DNA from: Gammaproteobacteria bacterium
Lineage (GTDB): Bacteria; Pseudomonadota; Gammaproteobacteria; Eutrophobiales; Eutrophobiaceae
NCBI GenBank assembly: GCA_028279365.1
Contig: JANQNX010000017.1
Coordinates: forward strand, 1-39,050
Direction of reading: 5' to 3'
Length of the DNA: 39,050 nucleotides
Part shown: positions 31,100 through 38,055 of the stretch, one piece after another
How the letters are laid out: every line of letters begins with the position of its first letter
Position numbering within the stretch: the first letter of the stretch is position 1
The notes under the pieces: model-generated
Database searches by the model: none
Told to the model about the DNA's origin: nothing
What the model saw: the letters and a program-made list of their open reading frames with translations, nothing else
Translations under genes and position numbers: made by a program

Positions 31100-32118
31100 A
31101 TGAAGCAGTGGCGATTGAGAATAATCTGACGGATAAACAGGTGCAGTATTTAGAGGATGTGGGGATTGATAATATCGCCCTACAGGCACTGAGAGCTTCA
31201 GTATTCCCCGATCCGAATATATCCGATCATTCTATTGCCTTGTACCTTGCTTACTGTCATGCGCGCAAATTAGATCCGATGAAGAAGCCTGCACATATTG
31301 TGAATATGAAGGTAGGCGACGTGTATCGCGATGTAATCATGCCGGGGATTTATGAATATCGCACTACCGCCCAACGTACCGGGCAATATGCGGGATGTGA
31401 TTCTGCGGTGCTAGGCCCAGAGCAAGAGATGGAATTTGGGCAAGCGGATAAGAAAGACATTATTAAAGCGCCGATAAGTTGCACGTTTACTGTGTACAAA
31501 ATGATTAATGGTACACGTTGTCCGTTTACACATACGGTGTATTTCAAAGAAGCATGCGGCACTAAGAAATATGGCCTTTTGAATGCGATGTGGAAAAAGC
31601 GCCCCATTGGTCAGTTAATGAAATGTGCTGAAGCTGGGGCGTTAAGAATGGCTTTTCCTGAAGAATTAGGCGGTGAGATGACGGTAGATGAAATGCAGGG
31701 TCAGGAAATTATTGAGGCTAAGCCGCCTGAAGAAAAAATGAATATTACACAAGATCAAGTGGATCACTATGAAAAACTGATCAATGAAGGCAGAGCCCTA
31801 GAATTTTATTTATACACCAGTGAATTTCATATTACCGATCAGTGTGATTTAGAAGGCGCATGGGTTGCCAAAGCACCCAAAGGCAAGAAAGTCCAATGGC
31901 GCAACACACGCAAAGAATTGGAAGAACACGGGAAAATAGAGTTTCAGGATATTGTTGAGATTCTTGACCAACGCTCAGAAGCCGATGATGAGCATGGGTT
32001 CGCTGAAGTCTGGAATGCGATGAGCGACTATGAGAAAAAACTAGCCGCTGAATTATCCATTGATCAACCAAGAATGTTGATTATGGGTAAAAAAGTCAGT
32101 GAGCTGAAAGAGGAATAA
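31096..32118 (+). CDS. bet: Bet/RecT-family single-strand annealing protein
   Basis: 340 residues. The RecT-superfamily core covers about 25-205: LQALRASVFPDPNISDHSIA with LYLAYCHARKLDPMKKPAHI, then YRDVIMPGIYEYRTTAQRTG, SCTFTVYKMINGTRCPFTHT and RPIGQLMKCAEAGALRMAFP, matching lambda Bet segment by segment. It anneals complementary single strands in phage recombination. The C-terminal 130 residues are a charged extension. No Exo-type alkaline nuclease gene is recognisable beside it; the resolvase-like gene in the other operon is the only nuclease partner visible. Confidence 0.92.
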   Translation: MNEAVAIENNLTDKQVQYLEDVGIDNIALQALRASVFPDPNISDHSIALYLAYCHARKLDPMKKPAHIVNMKVGDVYRDVIMPGIYEYRTTAQRTGQYAGCDSAVLGPEQEMEFGQADKKDIIKAPISCTFTVYKMINGTRCPFTHTVYFKEACGTKKYGLLNAMWKKRPIGQLMKCAEAGALRMAFPEELGGEMTVDEMQGQEIIEAKPPEEKMNITQDQVDHYEKLINEGRALEFYLYTSEFHITDQCDLEGAWVAKAPKGKKVQWRNTRKELEEHGKIEFQDIVEILDQRSEADDEHGFAEVWNAMSDYEKKLAAELSIDQPRMLIMGKKVSELKEE

Positions 32119-32147
32119 CAAGACATGGTGTGTTGTAAATGAATAAT

Positions 32148-32231
32148 GCGTCGATTAGCGGGCAAAGGAACGACAAGGCGTGTCCGATGCCACCTACACT
32201 GATAAGTGCTTGGTAGCCCCAAGATCGACGC
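32148..32231 (+). ncRNA. Candidate structured RNA (cloverleaf-like)
   Basis: In the 137-base gap after bet, an exact 8-bp closing stem GCGTCGAT/ATCGACGC (32148-32155 with 32224-32231) encloses three hairpins: CGGGC/GTCCG (32159-32163 with 32182-32186), CACT-GATA-AGTG (32197-32208) and CTTGG-TAGCC-CCAAG (32209-32223). The last hairpin abuts the closing stem, as the T arm does in tRNA, but tRNA sequence signatures are absent. There is no T run afterwards. It could be an independent small RNA or a leader element of the next genes. Pairing was found by eye. Confidence 0.4.
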
Positions 32232-32255
32232 GCCATTAACTAAGAGGATGTATGT

Positions 32256-32453
32256 GTGAAGATAAACAAAATCGACAAAATTGATAGCAAGAAAGGTGAT
32301 TATATTTTGCTGTCTGATTTTGGGTCGGAAGGTATTGCTGTGTCTGGCCAATATAAAGATATTGAAGCAGCAGTATTAGGGCTTGGTAATGACTGTAGCA
32401 GCAGCCAAGCAATAGTAAAACTTGTCGATATTTATTTTAGCGTTAGCGACTAA
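32256..32453 (+). CDS. Small early protein
   Basis: 65 residues, GTG start with AGAGG seven bases upstream. Sequence KKGDYILLSDFGSEGIAVSG and YKDIEAAVLGLGNDC suggests a small alpha/beta fold. No family recognised. Followed by the first copy of the recurring C-rich linker. Confidence 0.5.
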   Translation: MKINKIDKIDSKKGDYILLSDFGSEGIAVSGQYKDIEAAVLGLGNDCSSSQAIVKLVDIYFSVSD

Positions 32454-32482
32454 CACCCCAACCCCATAGTTAGGATGAATGT

Positions 32483-32962
32483 ATGAGAGAGATTAAATTT
32501 AGAGCTTGGGATAAGGTAAATAAACAAATACTGCAGCGTGTAGAACAGCAAAGTCCTCATACTCCGCATTTTGCTGACTGCATTAATTATGACAAGTATG
32601 AACTAATGCAATACACCGGCCTCAAGGATAAGCACGGTAAAGAGATTTATGAGGGGGACATTGTTTGTCTTACATATATCCATGATGAAGGTGGAGGATG
32701 GAAAAGAAACTCTAAAGAAAGAGGTGTTGTTTATTTTGATACTACATGGGGCGTGAAATTTGACTGTGCAGACTTTACCCAGCGTACTGCTACTTATTGG
32801 AAGCTAGAAAAATCTAAATTCCAAGATGCATGCGATGTGGAAGTGCTTGGCAACATTTTTGAAAATAAAGATGTTTTATTTAAAGGTCAAAAATTTCCTA
32901 AAAATAAAAACTTCCCAGAATCATGGCGCGAAAACCCAGAACTCCTAGAACAACCAGCATGA
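32483..32962 (+). CDS. YopX family protein
   Basis: 159 residues. The N-terminus MREIKFRAWDKVNKQ and the segment MQYTGLKDKHGKEIYEGDIV (42-61) are diagnostic for the YopX family, common in phages. The central YFDTTWGVKFDC and CDVEVLGNIFENKD complete the beta-barrel-like pattern. The role is unknown; it is usually encoded with early accessory genes, as here. Confidence 0.88.
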   Translation: MREIKFRAWDKVNKQILQRVEQQSPHTPHFADCINYDKYELMQYTGLKDKHGKEIYEGDIVCLTYIHDEGGGWKRNSKERGVVYFDTTWGVKFDCADFTQRTATYWKLEKSKFQDACDVEVLGNIFENKDVLFKGQKFPKNKNFPESWRENPELLEQPA

Positions 32963-32977
32963 GGGATTAGGTGAGAT

Positions 32978-33064
32978 ATGAACGAATTTTTTAATTTATG
33001 GCTCACATTATTACCTATATGCACTATAGGTGTTTTGTTAATAGCACTTATGTTAAGTAAATAA
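32978..33064 (+). CDS. Single-span membrane microprotein
   Basis: 28 residues: MNEFFNLWLTLLPICTIGVL then LIALMLSK, one helix. The ATG follows GGTGAGAT and comes 15 bases after the YopX gene. The stop begins a recurring C-rich linker. Function unknown. Confidence 0.55.
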   Translation: MNEFFNLWLTLLPICTIGVLLIALMLSK

Positions 33065-33104
33065 CCACCCCGCTCTCAGAAGAGGATATGAATAGGAGCT
33101 AAAA

Positions 33105-33401
33105 ATGGAAGTAAAAATAGAGAATATTAACACTGAAGAATTTAAACAGGATTTAACTAAAGCCTTAGCTAAATCTGCCATTGGTGATGTGGTCATGGGG
33201 ATCGTTGAAAACGCAGCTAGTGATTATAAAGTTAAAGAAGCCATAAGTAATGTTATACGTCAACACATGACGGATACTGCGCGTCGGATACTAGCAACAG
33301 ATGATGAGTTTAAAAAGAAACTTGATGTTGCTGTGCGTTCAGTGATGACTGCTGACTTACTAGAAAAAATTGCTAGCAAAGTTACTGTAAATAATTATTA
33401 G
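33105..33401 (+). CDS. Small helical early protein
   Basis: 98 residues with AGGAG nine bases before the ATG. Predicted all-helical and amphipathic: EEFKQDLTKALAKSAIGDVV, KEAISNVIRQHMTDTARRIL, KKLDVAVRSVMTADLLEKIA. No family recognised. A DNA- or membrane-associated role is equally possible. Confidence 0.6.
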   Translation: MEVKIENINTEEFKQDLTKALAKSAIGDVVMGIVENAASDYKVKEAISNVIRQHMTDTARRILATDDEFKKKLDVAVRSVMTADLLEKIASKVTVNNY

Positions 33402-33402
33402 C

Positions 33403-33738
33403 GTGGAATTAATGATAGCTGAAACTTATCTGAATCTTGACTTTGACCGTAATTTTGAACGGCTCAAACCTGAATATCCCGCAGGCTTCTGGCACTGGCT
33501 TGAAAATAACGAACATATCTACGAAGCCTTTGTAAGATTAGCGATGGAAGGTCAAAGCAAAGGATTAAAACGATGGTCAGCCCGTGCCATTATTCATGTA
33601 TTGAGATGGCAAACGGCCATGGAAGATAGCGATAAGCTATTTAAAATAAATAATATTTATACTCCTGGGTTATCTCGGTTAGCCATGGCTGAATATCCAA
33701 TACTAAACAATTTCTTTTCTACTAGGGAGCAACAATGA
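33403..33738 (+). CDS. Conserved early protein (FxINN motif)
   Basis: 111 residues with GTG at 33403 or ATG at 33412. The pattern FWHWLENNEHIYEAFVRLAM, then KRWSARAIIHVLRWQTAMED, FKINNIYTPGLSRLAMAEYP and FSTRE is one seen in uncharacterised phage and bacterial proteins. Trp/Arg clusters suggest nucleic-acid contact. The stop overlaps the next start by ATGA. Confidence 0.65.
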   Translation: MELMIAETYLNLDFDRNFERLKPEYPAGFWHWLENNEHIYEAFVRLAMEGQSKGLKRWSARAIIHVLRWQTAMEDSDKLFKINNIYTPGLSRLAMAEYPILNNFFSTREQQ

Positions 33739-33929
33739 GCCACAGAGAACGAATAGAAAAAGCCATTGCATATCATCTAGGGCCAGAGATCGGCAGTACT
33801 GAGGCATTACAGAAAGCCACTGACGAGATATGTCTAATATTTGATGATTATACAGAAGCGATCAGTAACCGAGTACGAAACATTCATAAAAAACTGGATG
33901 ATTTTGATAACAAGAGACAAACAGGATAA
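33735..33929 (+). CDS. Small early protein
   Basis: 64 residues, helical: RERIEKAIAYHLGPEIGSTE, DEICLIFDDYTEAISNRVRN. Ribosome site TAGGGAG nine bases upstream; coupled to the previous gene by ATGA. No family recognised. Confidence 0.55.
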   Translation: MSHRERIEKAIAYHLGPEIGSTEALQKATDEICLIFDDYTEAISNRVRNIHKKLDDFDNKRQTG

Positions 33930-33934
33930 TAACC

Positions 33935-34210
33935 ATGAGTCAGCATCCCGAGTACAAAAAAGGCTATACCGCCGGTTATGCAACAGGCAGAAATAAAAGC
34001 AACAAAGAAGATTTACCCCTGCTAGATGAGCTAACCAAACGATACAATGAGTCTATTAATCAAAGACTCATATTATGGAGATGTCTAGAGTTGTTGCTTG
34101 AACATTCGTCAGGTGATTTTCTACAGAATCAGAGTGAAAAAACAACGAGACACGGAAAACGTAATCTTAAAGAAATTGATATCGTCCAGTTAAAAAAGAA
34201 ATTGCAATAA
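33935..34210 (+). CDS. Small basic helical protein
   Basis: 91 residues. Begins MSQHPEYKKGYTAGYATGRN, a Gly/Tyr-rich head often seen in short phage proteins, followed by helices ESINQRLILWRCLELLLEHS and a basic end RHGKRNLKEIDIVQLKKK. Five bases after the previous stop. No family recognised. Confidence 0.55.
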   Translation: MSQHPEYKKGYTAGYATGRNKSNKEDLPLLDELTKRYNESINQRLILWRCLELLLEHSSGDFLQNQSEKTTRHGKRNLKEIDIVQLKKKLQ

Positions 34211-34234
34211 GAGAAACACCATAAAGATTGAGAT

Positions 34235-34525
34235 ATGAAATACGTATTGATTGGATTGATTTTAGTTTTAAGTGGATGTGATGTATGTTTTCGCCCTCAC
34301 AATATTGATTGGCCGTGTGGTGAAGGGGTTTATGAGATGCGCCCGACGATAGAGGGTCTCCCAACATATCGTCTGAGTTCCAAAATTAGTTTAAACGATC
34401 ATTCTGTATGTACTGATGGATCATGGGAATTTACAGATTTAATAACAGGCAAAAGAGTAGTTTCTTATCCTTCTGATAATAAATATTACGATTTATATAA
34501 AGAAGGTAAATATTGCCATGATTAA
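34235..34525 (+). CDS. Lipoprotein, Cys-rich
   Basis: 96 residues with a clear signal and lipobox: MKYVLIGLILVLSGC, Cys15. Further Cys at 18, 28, 59 and 94 suggest periplasmic disulfides. The mature part (WPCGEGVYEMRPTIEGLPTY, DGSWEFTDLITGKRV) is beta-rich. Early-expressed phage lipoproteins of this size often block receptor use by related phages (superinfection exclusion, as known for T5 Llp), so that role is proposed by analogy. Confidence 0.75.
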   Translation: MKYVLIGLILVLSGCDVCFRPHNIDWPCGEGVYEMRPTIEGLPTYRLSSKISLNDHSVCTDGSWEFTDLITGKRVVSYPSDNKYYDLYKEGKYCHD

Positions 34526-34560
34526 CCCACCTATGAAAGCCATCGAATAACGGAGGGATT

Positions 34561-34650
34561 ATGCCAAAAATGAATTACATACAGCTTTTATTTTTCGTCG
34601 TTGTAGCTGGTTTCATTATTGCTCTTTGTATTGACGCTGCAAGATGCTAA
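34561..34650 (+). CDS. Single-span membrane microprotein
   Basis: 29 residues: MPKMNYIQLLFFVVVAGFII then ALCIDAARC. CGGAGGG lies five to six bases before the ATG, a strong site. It is flanked on both sides by recurring C-rich linkers. Function unknown. Confidence 0.55.
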   Translation: MPKMNYIQLLFFVVVAGFIIALCIDAARC

Positions 34651-34676
34651 TCCACCTATGCTTTGAGGATTGAGAT

Positions 34677-35012
34677 ATGAACCCAATGTTTACCTTTAAT
34701 GAAGTTGACGAGGCTTTATCAAGAACTGAAAGAACAGCATTCACGGCATGGTTTCGTGGTGCGTTTTCTGAGGTCACAGACTTTAAGAATCATGGGATTT
34801 GGTTTGGTAAAGCTGAATGTGAGTGGGTTGATTTTAAATCTGTTTGGTTAGGTAAGTTTATTGACCTTAGTTTATTCGAAGTTACTAAAAGCGCCACTAT
34901 AGCTTTAGGAATGCAAGGCCAACCGCTTGTGTATAAGTATAAATTTAAGCCAACAAAATATGGTTTTGATTATTACGATTATTTAATGAAGCCATCACAC
35001 CAGACCCAATAA
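34677..35012 (+). CDS. Small early protein
   Basis: 111 residues after a linker ending GAGGATTGAGAT. Aromatic-rich and mixed: RTERTAFTAWFRGAFSEVTD, IWFGKAECEWVDFKSVWLGK and a Tyr-rich end KYGFDYYDYLMKP. No family recognised. Confidence 0.55.
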   Translation: MNPMFTFNEVDEALSRTERTAFTAWFRGAFSEVTDFKNHGIWFGKAECEWVDFKSVWLGKFIDLSLFEVTKSATIALGMQGQPLVYKYKFKPTKYGFDYYDYLMKPSHQTQ

Positions 35013-35049
35013 TGTTTAACAAAGGCACATTTCACTATGAGACAGGATT

Positions 35050-35259
35050 ATGAAAGACCTAATTAAAGCACTAAATATATTTATGAAGTACAACCCGAAT
35101 ATACACAGCCCATTCCATTGTGAACATGACACATTATATATCTGTGGAGTTGAGCCAGAAGAAGTAAGCGATGAAGACAAAAAAGAGTTAGAGAATCTTG
35201 GGTTTTTTGTAGGAGAAGAAGATGATGGATTTATGTCTTTTCGATACGGCTCTTGCTAA
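35050..35259 (+). CDS. Conserved small acidic protein
   Basis: 69 residues. KDLIKALNIFMKYNP, then PFHCEHDTLYICG, EEVSDEDKKELENLGFFV and the end FMSFRYGSC form a pattern found in many small phage and bacterial proteins of unknown function. His and Cys in CEHD might bind metal. Starts 37 bases after the previous gene, behind GACAGGAT. Confidence 0.65.
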   Translation: MKDLIKALNIFMKYNPNIHSPFHCEHDTLYICGVEPEEVSDEDKKELENLGFFVGEEDDGFMSFRYGSC

Positions 35260-35300
35260 CCCCCACAATTTCAATCAGAGCCACTTATAGGAGATGAATT

Positions 35301-35519
35301 ATGTTTTCAGTTAAACAAAAAAGAGAAATATCAGAAGCAGTGCAAAAAGTTTTGCGCGATACCAACCATCCTGAGTTACCAAAAGGTGAAATATATTTTC
35401 ATCTGCATGTTATGGGCGCTGAATCCTGGTCATGGGCTGACATTAAAAATAATGGTGCTGTCTTAAATCCTGATGTCAATCCTCATAATGAGCTTATGGA
35501 TAACTCAAATAGTAACTAA
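35301..35519 (+). CDS. Small early protein
   Basis: 72 residues. KREISEAVQKVLRDTNHPEL then KGEIYFHLHVMGAESWSWAD: a helix followed by a strand with paired His and Trp. Ribosome site ATAGGAG ten bases upstream. No family recognised. Linkers of the recurring type lie on both sides. Confidence 0.5.
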   Translation: MFSVKQKREISEAVQKVLRDTNHPELPKGEIYFHLHVMGAESWSWADIKNNGAVLNPDVNPHNELMDNSNSN

Positions 35520-35554
35520 CCCATTCCTTCGTTAATGCCTAATGAGAGTGTGAG

Positions 35555-35722
35555 ATGAATATAGAAGACGATATAAAACAAATTATAGCTGATTCAATCC
35601 GTGATGGTTATCCACACATGAACTTGCTAAAACATTTGTTGAAAGAACATATTAAACCAACTACTGGCGGCAGAAGGCAAGCAGATATATCGCCTGAAAT
35701 TGATGATTGGCTTCATGACTAA
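35555..35722 (+). CDS. Small protein (55 residues)
   Basis: Starts after GTGAG at ATG 35555. Product: MNIEDDIKQIIADSIRDGYP, then NLLKHLLKEHIKPTTGG and SPEIDDWLHD: helical, with a basic centre. Bounded by recurring linkers on both sides, which supports it as a distinct cassette. No family recognised. Confidence 0.5.
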   Translation: MNIEDDIKQIIADSIRDGYPHMNLLKHLLKEHIKPTTGGRRQADISPEIDDWLHD

Positions 35723-35754
35723 CACCCCTAATTTTATTAACCCGAGGATGAGAT

Positions 35755-35961
35755 ATGGATATATCAATTAAAGCAAAACTTACAGATAAGCTACAAGAGT
35801 GGTTAGACGATGAAGAAGTTGTAGATGTCTTGGGCGGTGCTCATGGAATTTGGCAAGACGACTCTATGACACGTAGAAACGCAAATATTTTAGCTAATGC
35901 TGTTGAAGCGGCTATAGATGCTGCGGCTTTGCAATCAACATTTAGCAATGAATTAGGCTAA
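35755..35961 (+). CDS. Small early protein
   Basis: 68 residues: KAKLTDKLQEWLDDEEVVDV, GGAHGIWQDDSMTRRNANIL, then an Ala-rich helix ANAVEAAIDAAALQSTFS. The start follows GAGGATGAGAT. No family recognised. Confidence 0.5.
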   Translation: MDISIKAKLTDKLQEWLDDEEVVDVLGGAHGIWQDDSMTRRNANILANAVEAAIDAAALQSTFSNELG

Positions 35962-35990
35962 CCCCACAAGCTAAATGAATGAGGTGATAT

Positions 35991-36311
35991 GTGAATAGAT
36001 TAATCATGCTGATATTAAGCATTGCATTGCTAGGCGGATGTAATGATGAAGTTAAAACACGACAATTTAGTGATATTAGAACAATTTGTCATGACTCATC
36101 TATAGAAAACAGAAAAAATTTTATTCTCGAATGTATTAAAAACGCTAATCCATATAGTGATGAAGAGCCAGAGGATTGGATAGGGAAATGTGAGAGGTTT
36201 TCAAAAAACTTATATTGCAAAGATACGCGTGTGTTAGTTACACAAAACGATGGCAAAGGATATTTTTCTGATGTTGATATTCAGTTAATAAATGAAGTCG
36301 ATAGCGAATAA
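35991..36311 (+). CDS. Lipoprotein, Cys-rich
   Basis: 106 residues, GTG start after GAGGTGATAT. Signal and lipobox MNRLIMLILSIALLGGC (Cys17). The mature part is charged and has five more Cys (TICHDS, FILECIKN, IGKCERF, LYCKDT), likely paired. It is the second early lipoprotein after that at 34235, differing in sequence. Surface exclusion or envelope interference is possible. Confidence 0.7.
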   Translation: MNRLIMLILSIALLGGCNDEVKTRQFSDIRTICHDSSIENRKNFILECIKNANPYSDEEPEDWIGKCERFSKNLYCKDTRVLVTQNDGKGYFSDVDIQLINEVDSE

Positions 36312-36328
36312 CTAGTTAGGTAAAGAGT

Positions 36329-36511
36329 ATGGATATAAATGGAATAGAAAACTTAACGCTTAACGATTTGGAGTTTGTTTTCAAACGTTGTAACGAAGCT
36401 CCTCTCAAAGACGCTATGCCGCTTATGCGTGAGTTTGCAAATGACCATATGTTATCAGATGAAGAAGCATTAAGAGCTTTTGGCGTTGCTCAGAGAATCT
36501 TTGATAAATAA
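36329..36511 (+). CDS. Small early protein
   Basis: 60 residues: ENLTLNDLEFVFKRCNEAPL, then PLMREFANDHMLSDEEALRA, FGVAQRIFDK. All-helical. The start follows AGGTAAAGAGT. No family recognised. Confidence 0.5.
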   Translation: MDINGIENLTLNDLEFVFKRCNEAPLKDAMPLMREFANDHMLSDEEALRAFGVAQRIFDK

Positions 36512-36535
36512 CCCCTTCAACCCATAGGTGACGAT

Positions 36536-36679
36536 ATGCCATATAGCGAAGAAAAATCATATGCAAATTGCACTGATACAAAAGGCTATCAAGTAACAAG
36601 TAATTATCAGCCACGCACAAAACAAGATGCTATAGAGGAAATTAAATTGCAGCCTTTCTTTAAAGCCAGAGAAAAATAG
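36536..36679 (+). CDS. Small protein (47 residues)
   Basis: Starts at ATG 36536 behind AGGTGACGAT; the stop is two bases from the next ATG. Product: MPYSEEKSYANCTDTKGYQV, then PRTKQDAIEEIKLQPFFK. No family recognised; support is the ribosome site and perfect fit between neighbours. Confidence 0.5.
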   Translation: MPYSEEKSYANCTDTKGYQVTSNYQPRTKQDAIEEIKLQPFFKAREK

Positions 36680-36681
36680 CC

Positions 36682-36936
36682 ATGAGTGATGAATATAACA
36701 TCTTATTCAGAGTTGTTCATGTTGGTACAGATGGAACATGTTATATCGTTATTCCCGGTTGGAGTAATTCAGAATTAGTAAGGTTGAAAATGAAGCGTTT
36801 AGTGCCTGAAGGGGTGGAGTTAAAGATTGATGATCGATTTATGTGCCGAGGTAATTTATCTGCTGATAGTGCGCACATGTTGCATCTCAACACGTTCCAA
36901 AAGATAGAACCGCCACACGATGAGGATAACGTATGA
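36682..36936 (+). CDS. Small beta-rich protein
   Basis: 84 residues. YNILFRVVHVGTDGTCYIVI, LKMKRLVPEGVELKIDDRFM and GNLSADSAHMLHLNTFQKIE suggest a small barrel of OB or SH3 type. Overlaps the next gene by ATGA. No family recognised. Confidence 0.55.
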   Translation: MSDEYNILFRVVHVGTDGTCYIVIPGWSNSELVRLKMKRLVPEGVELKIDDRFMCRGNLSADSAHMLHLNTFQKIEPPHDEDNV

Positions 36937-37145
36937 ATGGCTATGAGCAACAAATGGAGAACTTATTACATCAGCAGTGTGAGGAAGATGTAATAGTAAC
37001 TGAGGTATGGCGCAGATCTAAGTTAATTAAGAAATATCTAATAGAGCAATGCGGACAAACTGTTGATGATGATCGTTTTGCTAGCATTTATAAATGGAAT
37101 CATGAGATTTACTTAATGCAGCAACAAGAAGAAGGCAAGCAATGA
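36933..37145 (+). CDS. Small early protein
   Basis: 70 residues: QMENLLHQQCEEDVIVTEVW, RRSKLIKKYLIEQCGQTVDD, FASIYKWNHEIYLMQQQEEG. Helical with two Cys. Coupled by ATGA overlaps on both sides. No family recognised. Confidence 0.55.
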   Translation: MNGYEQQMENLLHQQCEEDVIVTEVWRRSKLIKKYLIEQCGQTVDDDRFASIYKWNHEIYLMQQQEEGKQ

Positions 37146-37342
37146 CTAACCCAAAGACACAAGAAGAAATCGACGCTAAGTTGATTGAAATAATAGAAGC
37201 TTACGGCCGTGATTGTATACGTTTTGGCAATGAGATGGGTGCTGAAGCATTCAGATTTGAAGGCCAAGAAATTGCACCTGTAAAAACACCAGAACAAATA
37301 CTTATGCAACTAAAAGCAGTTAAAAGATTTGATGGAGTGTGA
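37142..37342 (+). CDS. Small early protein
   Basis: 66 residues: KTQEEIDAKLIEIIEAYGRD then EGQEIAPVKTPEQILMQLKA. Helical, acidic start. Ends directly before the next ATG. No family recognised. Confidence 0.5.
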   Translation: MTNPKTQEEIDAKLIEIIEAYGRDCIRFGNEMGAEAFRFEGQEIAPVKTPEQILMQLKAVKRFDGV

Positions 37343-37552
37343 ATGATGCTAATACAAATACATCACCAAAGCAGAAATGAGAATGGCCAACCAGAAGAAA
37401 ACTATATGGTGGCACAGAAGGATATTGATTCGTTTCAGGAATTAAATTTATTTTGTGAAGAGGTATTACAAAGCCATCCGTTGCCAGATGGGTATGTTTT
37501 TATGATATGCAATCAAGAATCTGAATATTTTACATGGGCAGTTAAAGAGTAA
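37343..37552 (+). CDS. Small early protein
   Basis: 69 residues, starting ATGATG immediately after the previous TGA. MMLIQIHHQSRNENGQPEEN, YMVAQKDIDSFQELNLFCEE, PLPDGYVFMICNQESEYFTW: strand-helix-strand-like pattern. No family recognised. Confidence 0.5.
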   Translation: MMLIQIHHQSRNENGQPEENYMVAQKDIDSFQELNLFCEEVLQSHPLPDGYVFMICNQESEYFTWAVKE

Positions 37553-37559
37553 ATGACTT

Positions 37560-37760
37560 ATGAGTGAATTAGATAAACAGATAGATGAGATATTAATCGA
37601 ATGGGAAACTGACATTAACATCAATCAGCATCAATCTCATGTACAAATCCGCGAACAACTCAAAGAAGTGTTTGCTATTGAAATGGTTGAATGCCCTTTT
37701 TGCCATAACACATTTGAGATTTGTGCAAGTGGTGGCGAACCAAAAGAGATGCCGATATGA
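37560..37760 (+). CDS. Small protein with CxxC motif
   Basis: 66 residues. A helical start MSELDKQIDEILIEWETDIN, then VECPFCHNTFEICASGGEPK, where CPFCH and the later Cys could hold zinc. Overlaps the next start as ATGA. No family recognised. Confidence 0.55.
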   Translation: MSELDKQIDEILIEWETDININQHQSHVQIREQLKEVFAIEMVECPFCHNTFEICASGGEPKEMPI

Positions 37761-38026
37761 ACACTAATAACTTAGATGCCCTAGATGAGATTGTATGTGA
37801 TGATAGGTGGGTTAGCGTAGGAGAAGAGCGGCCCGAAATTGGGGTGGAGGTATGTTTTATACGTAAAAACAAATTACCGTGCAATTTATCAAAGTGGAGA
37901 TATTACTTCGGAATTTTTACAGGCGATACATATCATGGTTTTTGGGTCTGGAAAGACCAGCAAGGCAAATGTTTTTATGACATAACTCACTGGCGGCAAA
38001 AACCAGAACCACCTACCGACAAATGA
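37757..38026 (+). CDS. DUF551-like protein
   Basis: 89 residues from ATG 37757 (ATGA overlap); a longer frame to 37721 lies in the previous gene. The DUF551 pattern is visible: RWVSVGEERPEIGVEVCFIR, a central aromatic stretch with YFGIFTG, then FWVWKD and the ending ITHWRQKPEPP. The family is very common in phages; its function is unknown. Last gene of the early operon; it converges on the late operon with 17 bases between stops. Confidence 0.8.
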   Translation: MNTNNLDALDEIVCDDRWVSVGEERPEIGVEVCFIRKNKLPCNLSKWRYYFGIFTGDTYHGFWVWKDQQGKCFYDITHWRQKPEPPTDK

Positions 38027-38035
38027 ACTCTTCAT

Positions 38036-38055
38036 CGTTAGTATTAACTATTTTT
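38036..38055. terminator. Weak convergent terminator candidate
   Basis: GTTAGTATTAAC (38036-38047) can form a four-pair hairpin, followed on the plus strand by CTATTTTTAT. It lies at the meeting point of the two long operons. The stem is short and A/T-rich, so termination here would be inefficient; no better hairpin is visible between the stops. Confidence 0.2.
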
